Notes: generated by a model from the letters alone, not told the origin. Shown: positions 1 to 8,828, counted from the stretch's first letter. The stretch: DNA of 64,000 nucleotides from DASZUK01 sp963844575 (GCA_963844575.1 CAWJOU010000005.1:1-64000), one strand, 5' to 3'. Numbers and translations are program-made.

Positions 1-251
1 ACTTCGCCCGCCCGTTCGTCGAGAACCCGGCCGACCGCAGCCACGTCGTCGGGACGATCGACTTCGTCGACGCGGTCGACGCGGCCATCGTCGCCAAGGT
101 GCTCCGGGCCAACGGCGTCGTCGATACCGAGCCGTACCGCAAGCTCGGTCGCAACCAGCTCCGCGTCGCCATGTTCCCGGCGATCGACCCCGACGACGTC
201 GCCGCCCTCTGCGCCTGCGTCAACCACGTCGTCGGGGCGCTCTCTGCCTGA
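1..251 (+). CDS. serC: Phosphoserine aminotransferase, C-terminal part (5' end outside window)
   Basis: The frame starting at base 3 is open to the TGA at 249-251. It encodes the C-terminal part of an actinobacterial-type SerC, with the tail motifs VVGTIDFVDAVDAAIVAKVL, DTEPYRKLGRNQLRVAMFP and AIDPDDVAAL. The enzyme transaminates 3-phosphohydroxypyruvate with glutamate, using PLP, in the serine pathway in the cytoplasm. The catalytic lysine lies upstream of the window and cannot be checked. The next gene follows with overlap or almost no gap. Identification rests on recalled family sequence. Confidence 0.8.
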   Translation, partial: FARPFVENPADRSHVVGTIDFVDAVDAAIVAKVLRANGVVDTEPYRKLGRNQLRVAMFPAIDPDDVAALCACVNHVVGALSA

Positions 252-1059
252 GGCCCGTTCGGCCCCGCCCGATCTCGTCCTCGTCCACGGCCTCGGCAGC
301 GCCAGCAGCTATTGGGACAACCTGCGTCCGGCGCTCGAGCGCGACTACCGGGTCACCGCGATCGACCTGCCCGGCCACGGCCCCGGGGCGGTCGGTCTCA
401 CCGCGGCGGAGGCCCAGCCCGAACGGCTCGCCGCCTCGGTGGCCCACGAGCTCGGGCGGCGGGGTATCGACGGTCCGGCGCACCTGGTCGGCCTGTCGCT
501 CGGCGGTTGGGTCGTCCTCGAGATGGCCGCCCTCGGTCCGGCCGCCGGATGCCCGGCGGCCAGCGTGACCGCGTTCGCCCCGGCCGGGCTGTGGCGGGAC
601 GGCGCGACGATCCCCCTCGAGCGCGAGGAGGTCCTTCTCCACCACGTCCTCGCCGTCGTCGACCCGTTCGTCCCGCTGCTCGCCCGGCTCCGTTTCGTCC
701 GCCAGCTCGGTCTGCGCAAGAACGTCGCCCACCCCGAACGGGCCACGCGGGCCCAGTTCACGGCGGCCGGCCGGGCGCTACGACAGGCCCGCGGCTACGG
801 CGCCTGTGATCGGGCGGCCTGCGACGACCGCTTCGACCGGGGCGGCCGGATCCAACCCGACGTGCCGGTGACCGTCGCCTTCGGCGACGCCGACCGCACG
901 CTGCCGCCGGGCTCCAGCCAGGAGCGGTCGCTCCTCCCGGCCCACGCCGACTGGGTCACCGTCGCCGACTGCGGCCACACGATGACGTGGGACCAGCCAG
1001 ACGCCTGCGTCGAGCTCATCCGGGCGACGACCGCCCGGGTCGCTCGGCCGGCTGGCTGA
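244..1059 (+). CDS. Alpha/beta hydrolase, substrate unknown; start codon unclear
   Basis: About 270 residues of alpha/beta hydrolase fold. The oxyanion strand LVLVHGLGSASSYW comes first, then the nucleophile elbow GLSLGG (Ser), an acid in FGDADRT and a catalytic His in CGHTMTWDQP. The HG motif lies upstream of the first in-frame GTG (439), so translation must begin earlier, yet no in-frame ATG, GTG or TTG exists between the window start and 439. I give the CTG at 244, which sits over the serC stop. A missed indel near the start is equally possible. The gene follows serC directly and converges on ilvC. The substrate cannot be told from sequence. Confidence 0.7.
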   Translation: MPEARSAPPDLVLVHGLGSASSYWDNLRPALERDYRVTAIDLPGHGPGAVGLTAAEAQPERLAASVAHELGRRGIDGPAHLVGLSLGGWVVLEMAALGPAAGCPAASVTAFAPAGLWRDGATIPLEREEVLLHHVLAVVDPFVPLLARLRFVRQLGLRKNVAHPERATRAQFTAAGRALRQARGYGACDRAACDDRFDRGGRIQPDVPVTVAFGDADRTLPPGSSQERSLLPAHADWVTVADCGHTMTWDQPDACVELIRATTARVARPAG

Positions 1060-1097
1060 GCGGCGCTCGAGCCGGACCGACGGGGCGGGGGCGGCTG

Positions 1098-2124
1098 CTA
1101 ACCGCCAGGACGCGTCCTGGACGCGGGTCTTGCCGGCCGAGATGAACGGCATCATCCCCCGCAGCTCGGCGCCGACCTTCTCGATCGGGTGGGCCTTGCC
1201 CTCTTCCTGGAGCTGGTGGTAGTTCGGCAAACCGGCCTCGTTCTCGGCGATCCACTCGTCGGCGAACGACCCGTCCTGGATGTCGGTGAGGATCTGGCGC
1301 ATCTCGTCGCGGACGTGCTGGTCGATCAGGCGCGGGCCGCGGGTCATGTCGCCGTACTCGGCGGTCGTCGAGATCGAGTACCGCATGCCGGCGATCCCCT
1401 GCTCGTACATGAGGTCGACGATCAGCTTCAGCTCGTGCAGGCACTCGAAGTAGGCCGACTCCGGCTGGTACCCGGCCTCGACGAGGGTGTCGAAGCCGGC
1501 CTTGACCAAGGACGTCACGCCGCCGCAGAGCACAGCCTGCTCACCGAAGAGGTCGGTCTCGGTCTCCTCCTTGAACGTCGTGTCGAGGACGCCGGCCCGG
1601 GTAGCGCCGAGGGCGTGGGCGTACGAGAGGGCGAGGTCGTGGGCCTTGCCGCTGGCGTCCTGTTCGACCGCGATCAGCGACGGCACGCCGCCGCCCTCGG
1701 TGTAGGTCCGACGGACGAGGTGGCCGGGGCTCTTCGGCGCGACCATCGCCACGTCGACGCCGGCCGGCGGGACGATCTGGCCGTAGCGGATGTTGAAGCC
1801 GTGGGCGAAGAAGAGGGCGTCGCCCTCCTTCAGGTTCGGGGCGATCTCGGCGTCGTAGACGGCCTTCTGCTGGGTGTCCGGCAGGAGGATCATGATGACG
1901 TCGGCCTCCGTCGCGGCCTCCGCGATCGACAGCACCCGCAGCCCGGCCTCCTCGGCCTTCTTCTTCGAGCCCGACCCGTCGCGCAGGCCGACGCGGACGT
2001 CGACGCCGGACTCCGAGAGATTGAGCGCGTGGGCGTGCCCCTGGGAGCCGTAGCCCAAGATGGCGACCTTCCGCCCCTGGATCAGCCCCGGGTCGGCGTC
2101 GGACTCGTAGTACAGCGTGGCCAT
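1098..2124 (-). CDS. ilvC: Ketol-acid reductoisomerase (one-base frameshift near C-terminus)
   Basis: Class I (short) ketol-acid reductoisomerase, about 341 residues when repaired. It converts 2-acetolactate and 2-aceto-2-hydroxybutyrate to dihydroxy acids with NADPH and Mg2+. The nucleotide-binding loop GYGSQGHAHALNL is near residue 25. The segments HGFNIRYGQI and PKSPGHLVRRTY and the metal-site region DLFGEQAVLCGG follow. As written the frame runs on past RVQDAS into non-homologous sequence. Removing one base near 1107 gives the expected ending RVQDASGG and a TAG at 1098-1100, and abolishes the overlap with the hydrolase. Last gene of the ilvB-ilvN-ilvC set; 68 nt separate it from ilvN, including 10-nt tandem repeats around 2158-2187. 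Confidence 0.93.
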
Positions 2125-2192
2125 GATGTCTCCGTTGTCTCTTTCGTTCGGGGTTTGTCGGGCTCGTTCGGGCTCGTTCGGGTTCGGCCGGC

Positions 2193-2780
2193 TCAGCCGG
2201 CGTCGCCGGCCGCCGTGGGCAGGGGTCGGTCGGACTGGGGTCGGTCGGACTGGCGCTCCAGCTTAGGCAGGGCGACACGCCCGGTCCGTTGGTACTCGAC
2301 GACGTCGTACGTCTCGAGGAGCCCCTCGAAGTCGTCGATCTTCTCTGGCCGGCCGGCCAGCATGACCGTCAGCCGGTCGGAACCGACGTCGACGACCTCG
2401 CCACCGAAGACGCCGACGAGCTGGATGACCTGGGACCGCTCCGTCGGGCCGGCGGCCACGGTGGCGATGAGCAGCTCCCGCTGGACCGCATCGGCCGGGG
2501 CGAGGTGGGAGATGGCGACGACGTTGATCAGCTTGTCGAGCTGCTGGATGATCTGCTCGAGCGGCGCCGACTCGACGTCGACGACGATCGTGATCCGGCT
2601 GAACCGCTCGTCGTCGTCGGTCGGGGCGACGGCGAGCGAGAAGATGTTGAAGCCGCGACGGGAGAACAGGCCGGCCACCCGGGCGAGGACGCCGGCCTTG
2701 TTCTCGACGAGCACCGACAGGATGTGGTGACGCGGCGCGGTCGGCAGGGCGGTGAGGGAGGCGGGGCCGGCGGGGCTCAT
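2193..2780 (-). CDS. ilvN: Acetolactate synthase small (regulatory) subunit
   Basis: About 195 residues. The N-terminal ACT domain begins HHILSVLVENKAGVLARVAG and continues FSRRGFNIFSLAV; a C-terminal ALS regulatory domain follows (HLAPADAVQREL onward). The subunit binds valine and imposes feedback inhibition on IlvB. Its ATG overlaps the ilvB stop by 4 nt (ATGA, 2777-2780), so translation is probably coupled to ilvB. The last residues contain a 15-nt tandem duplication (2224-2253) giving QSDRPQSDRP in an unconserved tail. Confidence 0.93.
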   Translation of the reverse strand: MSPAGPASLTALPTAPRHHILSVLVENKAGVLARVAGLFSRRGFNIFSLAVAPTDDDERFSRITIVVDVESAPLEQIIQQLDKLINVVAISHLAPADAVQRELLIATVAAGPTERSQVIQLVGVFGGEVVDVGSDRLTVMLAGRPEKIDDFEGLLETYDVVEYQRTGRVALPKLERQSDRPQSDRPLPTAAGDAG

Positions 2781-4606
2781 CGGCCGCCACCCTGTTCGAC
2801 GATGGCCTGCTCGACGATGGCCTGCTGGGCCGGGTGGACGACGATGGCGTCGTTCGAGGCGCCGGCGGGGACCATCGGGAACACCTTCTCGAAGGCGTCG
2901 GTCCGGAAGTCGACGACGACTGGGCGGTCGTCGACGCTGTTGGCCTTCTCGATGGCCGGAGCGACCTCCTCGGGCGACTCCGCCCGGATGCCGACGCAGC
3001 CCATCGCCTCGGCCCACTTGACGTAGTCCGGCAGGTCCGGCGAGAGGTAGACCTCGGAGTACCGCTCTTCGTAGAACATCTCCTGCCACTGGCGGACCAT
3101 GCCGAGGTAGGCGTTGTTCAAGATGGCGATCTTCACCGGGATCTTCTCCGCCGTCGCCGTCACCAGCTCTTGGGCGGTCATCTGGAAGCAGCCGTCGCCG
3201 TCGATCCCCCAGACCGTCCGGTCCGGTCGCCCGACCTTGGCCCCGATGGCCGCCGGCACCGAGAAGCCCATCGTCCCGGCCCCGCCGGAGTTGACCCACG
3301 TGTACGGGTGGTCGAACCGCCAGTACTGCGATGCCCACATCTGGTGCTGCCCGACCCCGGCGGCGACGATCGTGTCCTCCGGCGAGAGGTCCCGGAGGGT
3401 CTCGACGACCATCTCCGGCTTGATCGGGCCACCGTCGACGGCCGGCTCGTAGTGCAGCGGGAACTCGGCCTGCCAGCGGTGGAGCTGGTCCCACCACCGC
3501 GCCAGGGGCGCCCCGCCGGACCGCGCCAGGGGCGCCCCGCCGAGCGACGTCGGGTCGGCGGCGGGCGATGCGCCGGTGTCGGAGCCCGAGGCAGCCAGCG
3601 CCTGCAACAGCTCCTCGATGACGAGCCGGCAGTCGCCGGCGATGCCGACGTCCGGCCGGCGGACCTTGCCGAGCTCGGCCGGGTCGATGTCGACGTGGAC
3701 GACCTTCGCGCCCGGCGCGAACGACGCGATGTGGCCGGTGACCCGGTCGTCGAACCGCGAGCCGAGGGCGATCAGCAGATCGGACCGCTGCATCGCCGTC
3801 ACCGCGGTGTAGTTGCCGTGCATACCCGGCATGCCGAGGCAGAGCGGGTGCGAATCGGGGAAGGCGCCCCGGGCCATCAGCGTCGTCACGACCGGGATGC
3901 CCGTGCGCTCGGCCAGCGCTCGCAGCGCGTCGGCCGCCCGGGCCTTCAAGATGCCGCCGCCGGCATAGATGACCGGTCGCTCGGCCGCGGTGATCAGCTC
4001 GGCGGCCCGCCGCACCAGGGCCGGGTCGCCCTCGGTCACCGGGTGGTAGCCGGGCAGGTCGAGCTCGTCGACCGACGTCGGCCAGTACCAGTCCATCGTG
4101 GCGTTCGAGACGTCCTTCGGCACGTCGATGAGAACCGGGCCGGGCCGGCCGGTGGTGGCAACGTGGAACGCCGCGGCGACCGTCCGCGGGATGTCGGCCG
4201 CGTCCTTGATCAGCCAGTTGTGCTTCGTTATGCCCATCGTCACGCCGGTGATGTCGCACTCCTGGAAGGCGTCGGTGCCGATGGCCCCGGTCGCCACCTG
4301 GCCGGAGACGACGACCAGCGGCGTCGAGTCCATGTAGGCGTTCGACAGCGGCGTCACGATGTTCGTCGCTCCCGGGCCGCTCGTGACCATCGCCACGCCG
4401 GGCCGGCCGGTGACCATGGCGTACCCCTCCGCCATGTGGCCGGCGCCCTGCTCGTGGCGGACGAGGACGTGGCGGATCGACGAGTCGAGGATCGGGTCGT
4501 AGACCGGCAGGATCGCCCCGCCGGGCAGGCCGAACATCACCTCGACCCGCTGTTGCTCGAGGCTCCTGATGAGGGCTTGGGCCCCGGTCAGCTTCTCTGC
4601 GCTCAT
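2777..4606 (-). CDS. ilvB: Acetolactate synthase large (catalytic) subunit
   Basis: 609 residues, full length, three-domain ThDP enzyme. It condenses pyruvate with pyruvate or 2-oxobutyrate, the first common step of Val/Leu/Ile synthesis. The N-terminal catalytic Glu lies in VRHEQGAGHMAEGYA near residue 52. The central FAD-domain region follows, and the C-terminal ThDP motif is GDGCF followed by ILNNAYLGMVRQW. ATG start with an AAAGG about 12 nt upstream. Two in-frame tandem duplications lie in unconserved places: 24 nt around 3501-3548 (GGAPLAR twice, in the linker) and 15 nt at 2796-2825 (EQAIV twice, at the C-terminus). The gene is preceded by a candidate attenuator. Confidence 0.95.
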   Translation of the reverse strand: MSAEKLTGAQALIRSLEQQRVEVMFGLPGGAILPVYDPILDSSIRHVLVRHEQGAGHMAEGYAMVTGRPGVAMVTSGPGATNIVTPLSNAYMDSTPLVVVSGQVATGAIGTDAFQECDITGVTMGITKHNWLIKDAADIPRTVAAAFHVATTGRPGPVLIDVPKDVSNATMDWYWPTSVDELDLPGYHPVTEGDPALVRRAAELITAAERPVIYAGGGILKARAADALRALAERTGIPVVTTLMARGAFPDSHPLCLGMPGMHGNYTAVTAMQRSDLLIALGSRFDDRVTGHIASFAPGAKVVHVDIDPAELGKVRRPDVGIAGDCRLVIEELLQALAASGSDTGASPAADPTSLGGAPLARSGGAPLARWWDQLHRWQAEFPLHYEPAVDGGPIKPEMVVETLRDLSPEDTIVAAGVGQHQMWASQYWRFDHPYTWVNSGGAGTMGFSVPAAIGAKVGRPDRTVWGIDGDGCFQMTAQELVTATAEKIPVKIAILNNAYLGMVRQWQEMFYEERYSEVYLSPDLPDYVKWAEAMGCVGIRAESPEEVAPAIEKANSVDDRPVVVDFRTDAFEKVFPMVPAGASNDAIVVHPAQQAIVEQAIVEQGGGR

Positions 4607-4657
4607 GTTCTCGGACCTTTCGTGGCGCCCGGTCGGGACCGGGCCGGAAATTGAAAC

Positions 4658-4677
4658 GACCTCCCCATGGGGAGGTC
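4658..4677 (-). terminator. Candidate attenuator terminator hairpin before ilvB
   Basis: A perfect 20-nt palindrome, gacctccccatggggaggtc, lies about 51 nt before the ilvB start. On the minus strand it is followed by GTTTCAATTT, a modest U-containing tail. It is placed just downstream of the branched-chain leader peptide and a second hairpin, as expected for the terminator arm of a transcription attenuator. The paired alternative (antiterminator) structure was not resolved by eye. Confidence 0.6.
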
Positions 4678-4681
4678 GGCG

Positions 4682-4708
4682 AACGCACGGCGGGCTGTGC
4701 CGTGCGTT
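4682..4708 (-). promoter_or_regulatory. Leader hairpin overlapping the leader-peptide stop codon
   Basis: A perfect 10-bp stem, aacgcacggc pairing with gccgtgcgtt around a 7-nt loop. One arm overlaps the TAA of the ILVLVS leader peptide. A ribosome finishing the leader would mask this stem, while one stalled at the Ile/Leu/Val codons would leave it free. This fits the first hairpin of an attenuator; the mechanism is inferred. Confidence 0.5.
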
Positions 4709-4754
4709 ACGAGACGAGTACCAGGATGGTCTGGAAGGCGGCTCCGGCAGTCAT
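4707..4754 (-). CDS. Branched-chain amino acid leader peptide (MTAGAAFQTILVLVS)
   Basis: A 15-codon open frame ending in a run of Ile-Leu-Val-Leu-Val codons (ATC CTG GTA CTC GTC), then TCG TAA. It lies between ilvD and ilvB and is followed by two hairpins. Leader peptides of this kind sense charged branched-chain tRNAs and are known upstream of actinobacterial ilvB. A possible promoter, TTGTAG-17 nt-CACAAT, has its -10 at about 4764-4769. That would start the transcript only a few bases before the ATG, so the leader may be translated leaderless. Confidence 0.7.
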   Translation of the reverse strand: MTAGAAFQTILVLVS

Positions 4755-4763
4755 GGTCCCGTC

Positions 4764-4791
4764 ATTGTGCCATGCCCGGGCCCTGTCTACA
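4764..4791 (-). promoter_or_regulatory. Possible promoter of the ilvB leader transcript
   Basis: On the minus strand TTGTAG is followed after 17 nt by CACAAT (4764-4769), in the gap between ilvD and the leader peptide. Spacing is ideal and the -10 resemblance moderate. Two further ATG codons upstream of the leader ATG open only 3- and 4-codon frames. Confidence 0.4.
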
Positions 4792-4872
4792 ACCCCCCAG
4801 GCGACAACCCCCCTGGCCGCCAATGGCGCACCCGCGGGCTCGCCGCTGGCGGCCCGACCCTCCGACCGCCGG

Positions 4873-6606
4873 TCAGGGCTCGGTGATCGCTCCCCGGTCG
4901 GCCCCGGTGACGAGCCGGGCGTACTTGGCCAGGACGCCGGTCGTGTACCGGGGCTCGAACGGCTTGAGCGCGGCCCGCCGGCGGTCCAGCTCCGCGTCGT
5001 CGACGAGCAGGTCGATCCGGTGGGACTCGACGTCGATGACGATGCGGTCGCCGTCGGCGACGAGGGCGATCGGGCCGCCGTCGACGGCCTCCGGGGCGAC
5101 GTGGCCGACACAGAAGCCGTGGGTGCCGCCGGAGAACCGGCCGTCGGTGACGAGCGCGCAGTCCCCACCCCGCCCCGCCCCCTTCATCGCGCCGGTGACG
5201 GCGAGCATCTCGCGCATCCCCGGACCGCCCTTCGGCCCCTCGTAGCGGATGACGAGGACGGTCCCCGGCTCGATGGCGCCGGCCAGGATGGCCTCCATGG
5301 CCACCGGCTCGCCGTCGAAGACGCGGGCAGTCCCGTCGAAGTGCAGGTTGTCGAGGCCGGCCACCTTGACCACCGACCCCTTCGGGGCGAGCGAGCCGGA
5401 GAGGATGGCCAACCCGCCGGACGCGTGGATCGGGTCGGTCAGGGCGTGGACGACGGTGCCGTCGGGCGCCGGTGGGTCGAGCGCGGCCAGGTTCTCGGCC
5501 ACCGTCCGCCCGGTGACGGTCAGGCAGTCGCCGTGCAGTAGGCCGGCGTCGAGCAGCTCGCGCATGACGACCGGGATGCCGCCGATCCGGTCGACGTCGG
5601 CCATGTGGAACTTACCGTGCGGCTTCGTGTCGGCCAGGTGCGGGACGCGGGCAGCTACTCGGTTGAAGTCGTCGAGCTCGAGCGGGACCCGGGCCTCGTG
5701 GGCGATGGCCATCAGGTGGAGCACCGCGTTGGTCGAGCCACCCGTGGCCATGACGATGGCGATGGCGTTCTCGAACGCCTCTTTCGTCATGATCTGGCGG
5801 GGCCGGATCCCGGCCGCCAGCAGCTCGATAACCGCCCGGCCGGACTCGTAGGCGAAGTCGTCGCGCCGCCGGTCGACGGCCGGCGGGCTGGAGCTGCCGG
5901 GCAGCGACATCCCGATCGCCTCGGCCACCGACGCCATCGTGTTGGCGGTGAACATGCCGGCGCACGACCCCTCGGTCGGGCAGGCGTTGTGCTCGATCAG
6001 GCTGAGCTCTTCGTCGCTCAGCGCGTCGACCGCGTGGGCGCCGACGGCCTCGAAGACGCTGACGATGTCGAGCGCCCGGTCGCCGAGGCGGCCGGGCAGG
6101 ATCGAGCCGCCGTAGAGGAAGACGCTCGGCAGGTTGAGCCGGGCGGCGGCCATCAGCATCCCGGGCAGCGACTTGTCGCAGCCGGCGAACGTCACGAGCG
6201 CGTCGAACCGTTCGGCATGCATGACCGTCTCGACGGAGTCGGCGATGACCTCCCGGCTGACGAGCGACGCCCGCATCCCTTCGTGGCCCATCGAGATGCC
6301 GTCGGAGACGGCGATCGTGACGAACTCGAACGGGAACCCGCCGGCCGCGACGACGCCCGCCTTCGCCCGCTTGGCCAGCCGGTCCAGCGGCAGGTTGCAC
6401 GGCGTGACCTCGTTCCAGCTCGACGCCACGCCGACCTGGGGCTTGTCCCAGTCGTCGTCGGTCATCCCGACCGCCCGCAGCATCGCCCGGGCCGGGGCCT
6501 TGGCCGGCCCGTCGGTCACTTCGTAGCTGCGGGGCTTCATGCCCGGTCGCTCGGCCGCCACGCTCGGTGACGGCGCCTCGACCGGGGGGCGGGGCACGTC
6601 GCTCAT
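4873..6606 (-). CDS. ilvD: Dihydroxy-acid dehydratase
   Basis: 577 residues from the ATG at 6606; the internal ATG at 6540 (MKPRSYEVTDGPAKAPARAM) begins the conserved region and may be the real start. The enzyme dehydrates 2,3-dihydroxy-isovalerate and -methylvalerate to the oxo acids using an Fe-S cluster and Mg2+. Cluster cysteines are visible in TPCNLPLD, FAGCDKSLPGM and HNACPTEGSCAGMFTANTM. The catalytic-region DGRFSGGTHGFCVGH is near the C-terminus. Its start overlaps the exporter stop by 4 nt (6603-6606), so the exporter and ilvD are probably co-transcribed. No frameshift seen. Confidence 0.95.
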   Translation of the reverse strand: MSDVPRPPVEAPSPSVAAERPGMKPRSYEVTDGPAKAPARAMLRAVGMTDDDWDKPQVGVASSWNEVTPCNLPLDRLAKRAKAGVVAAGGFPFEFVTIAVSDGISMGHEGMRASLVSREVIADSVETVMHAERFDALVTFAGCDKSLPGMLMAAARLNLPSVFLYGGSILPGRLGDRALDIVSVFEAVGAHAVDALSDEELSLIEHNACPTEGSCAGMFTANTMASVAEAIGMSLPGSSSPPAVDRRRDDFAYESGRAVIELLAAGIRPRQIMTKEAFENAIAIVMATGGSTNAVLHLMAIAHEARVPLELDDFNRVAARVPHLADTKPHGKFHMADVDRIGGIPVVMRELLDAGLLHGDCLTVTGRTVAENLAALDPPAPDGTVVHALTDPIHASGGLAILSGSLAPKGSVVKVAGLDNLHFDGTARVFDGEPVAMEAILAGAIEPGTVLVIRYEGPKGGPGMREMLAVTGAMKGAGRGGDCALVTDGRFSGGTHGFCVGHVAPEAVDGGPIALVADGDRIVIDVESHRIDLLVDDAELDRRRAALKPFEPRYTTGVLAKYARLVTGADRGAITEP

Positions 6607-8828
6607 GGCCGCAGCGTAGTCGGGTCGACCTCCGTCCCCATATGGGGAACGACCCGGTCGAGCCACCGCGGCATCCACCAATTCGCCTTCCCGAGCAGCT
6701 CCATCACCGACGGCACGAGCACCATCCGCACCACCGTGGCGTCGATGAGCACAGCCGCCGCCATCCCGAGGCCGAACACCTTCAGGACGTGCAGCGGGTC
6801 GTTGACGACGAACGAGGCGAAGACGAGCACCATCACCGCGGCGGCGGCCGTGATGACCCGGGCCGTGCCGGCCAGGCCGTCGGCGACGGCCAACGAGCTG
6901 TCGCCGGTCCGCAGCCACTCCTCACGGATGCGGGAGAGGAGGAAGACCTCATAGTCCATCGACAGGCCGAAGAGGATCGTGAACATCGTGATCGGGATCC
7001 ACGGGTCGATCGGCCCGGTGTGGCCGATGCCGAACAGGCCGCCGAGCCAGCCCCACTGGAAGACCGCGACGATGACGCCGTAGGCCGCGCCGACCGACAA
7101 CAGGTTCATGACGGCCGCCTTCAGCGGGATGACGACCGAACGGAAGACGGCCATCAGCAGCAGGATGGCCAGCACGATGACCGCACCGACGACCCAGTAC
7201 ATCCGGCCGGACAGGAACGCCGCCGCGTCGACCCCGGCCGCCGTCTCCCCGCCGACCTCGGCGATGACGCCGGTGTCACCGACGACACCGGGGACGACCT
7301 CCGTCCGCAGCCGGCCGACCAGCCGCTGAGTGGCCGCGGACTGGGGTGACGTCGTCGGCACGGCGACGACGACCGCCCCGCGGTCGGTCCCGTCGAACCG
7401 TGGTGGCGCCACCTCGGCCACGCCCGGCGTCGAGCGCAGCGCGGTGGCCAGCCGATCGACGACCGGCACCGACGACGGGCCGTCCATGGCCACCGCGACG
7501 ACGAGCGGGCCGTTGAAGCCCGGCCCGAACCCCTCGGCCAACAGGTCGTAGGCCTGGCGGGTGGTGAGCGACGTCGGGTTGTTGCCGGCGTCGGTGAACG
7601 CCAGCCGCATCGAGAACATCGGCACGGCCAGCGTGACGAGCACAACGACCGCCGCTGCCCCCGTCAGCCACGCCCGCCGCTGCACCGTCCGGCTCCACCG
7701 GAACCAGAACCCCCGGCCGGTCGGGAGGCCGCGCTGACGAAGGAACGGGACGCCGAGCCGGTCGATGGCCGGCCCGGCGAAGCCGAGCAGCGCCGGGAGG
7801 AGCGTGAGGGCCGAGAGCATGACGAAGAGGACGGCGACGATCGACGCGGTGGCCACGCCGATCATGTACGGCTGGCCGATGAGGAAGAGGCCGAGCAGCG
7901 AGATGACGACCGTCGAGCCGGCGAACAGCACCGCCCGGCCGGCCGTCGCCAGCGTCACGATCACTGCCGGCCGCGGCCCACGACCGGCCGCCAGCTCCTG
8001 GCGGAACCGGGTGACGACGAAGAGGGCGTAGTCGATGCCGACGCCCAACCCGATCATCACGGCCATCTCCGGCGAGAACGTCGGCACGACGAGCACGTGG
8101 GTGAGCAGCTCGAGCACCGAGACGCCGACCAGCAGGCCGAACAGCGCGGTGAGGATCGGCAGGCCCATCGCCACCACCGAGCCGAAGGCGATCAGCATGA
8201 TCAGCATCGCCGCGGTCACCCCGATCCCCTCGCTCGGGCCCGGCGCGGCCGTGACGACGAGACCGATCGGTGTCCCGCCGAGCTGCACGTCGAACCCGGC
8301 GTGCCGGGCCGCCTCGGCCGCGTCGACCACCCGCTGGACCGCGGCCTTCGGCAGCACGTCGGTCTGCTCGTCGAACTGCACCGTCGCGTACGCGATGTGG
8401 CCGTCCCGGGCAACCTGGGCCCGACCGGCCCCCCCGACCGGCGCGGTCACCGAGGCAACGTGCGGCAGCCGGCGGAGCTGCGCCGCCAGGTCGGCGATGG
8501 CGATCTGGTTGGCCGGGGCCGCCACCGGCGCGGTCGTATCGAAGACGACCTGGGCGGCGTCACCGGCCTGCCCCGGGAACCGGGCCTGGAGGATCTCCTC
8601 GGCCCGCTGCGACGGCGTGTTGCCGGCCGAGAACTTGTCCTGGAAGTGCGTTCCGACCAGTTGACTGACGGCGATGGCGACGATCAGCAGCACCACCCAG
8701 CCGAGGAGCACCCGTCGGCGGTGGTCGTACGACCAGCCGGCGAGCCGGCCGAGCGCCCCGATCTCGGCGTCCTGGCCGGGACCGGCCGGGCGGTTCGCCG
8801 TCGCCGCCATGGCCTCGGACGCCGTCAC
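6603..8828 (-). CDS. MMPL-family RND transporter
   Basis: 741 residues with the MmpL/RND layout. An N-terminal TM segment (VLLGWVVLLIVAIAVSQLVG) is followed by a large extracytoplasmic loop, a TM block, a second loop and a second TM block. Membrane-embedded proton-relay Asp motifs are GLGVGIDYALFVVTRFRQEL and FGLSMDYEVFLLSRIREEW. The GTG at 8828 is used; an ATG six codons in (8810) is the alternative. The family exports lipids, siderophores or drugs; this substrate is unknown. A TetR gene diverges from it with a palindrome between, which suggests repression of the exporter. Confidence 0.88.
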   Translation of the reverse strand: MTASEAMAATANRPAGPGQDAEIGALGRLAGWSYDHRRRVLLGWVVLLIVAIAVSQLVGTHFQDKFSAGNTPSQRAEEILQARFPGQAGDAAQVVFDTTAPVAAPANQIAIADLAAQLRRLPHVASVTAPVGGAGRAQVARDGHIAYATVQFDEQTDVLPKAAVQRVVDAAEAARHAGFDVQLGGTPIGLVVTAAPGPSEGIGVTAAMLIMLIAFGSVVAMGLPILTALFGLLVGVSVLELLTHVLVVPTFSPEMAVMIGLGVGIDYALFVVTRFRQELAAGRGPRPAVIVTLATAGRAVLFAGSTVVISLLGLFLIGQPYMIGVATASIVAVLFVMLSALTLLPALLGFAGPAIDRLGVPFLRQRGLPTGRGFWFRWSRTVQRRAWLTGAAAVVVLVTLAVPMFSMRLAFTDAGNNPTSLTTRQAYDLLAEGFGPGFNGPLVVAVAMDGPSSVPVVDRLATALRSTPGVAEVAPPRFDGTDRGAVVVAVPTTSPQSAATQRLVGRLRTEVVPGVVGDTGVIAEVGGETAAGVDAAAFLSGRMYWVVGAVIVLAILLLMAVFRSVVIPLKAAVMNLLSVGAAYGVIVAVFQWGWLGGLFGIGHTGPIDPWIPITMFTILFGLSMDYEVFLLSRIREEWLRTGDSSLAVADGLAGTARVITAAAAVMVLVFASFVVNDPLHVLKVFGLGMAAAVLIDATVVRMVLVPSVMELLGKANWWMPRWLDRVVPHMGTEVDPTTLRP

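Noticed and set aside
778..1097. A 100-residue C-terminal extension of IlvC
   Set aside because: Non-homologous, overlaps the convergent hydrolase, and disappears when one extra base near 1107 is removed.
1189..2730. Long plus-strand frame over ilvC and ilvN
   Set aside because: Shadow of the high-GC minus-strand genes; composition and lack of motifs mark it as non-coding.
2193..4688. Single 831-residue frame containing ilvN
   Set aside because: The N-terminal part is antisense-like noise over ilvB in the wrong frame; ilvB and ilvN are separate genes with an ATGA overlap.
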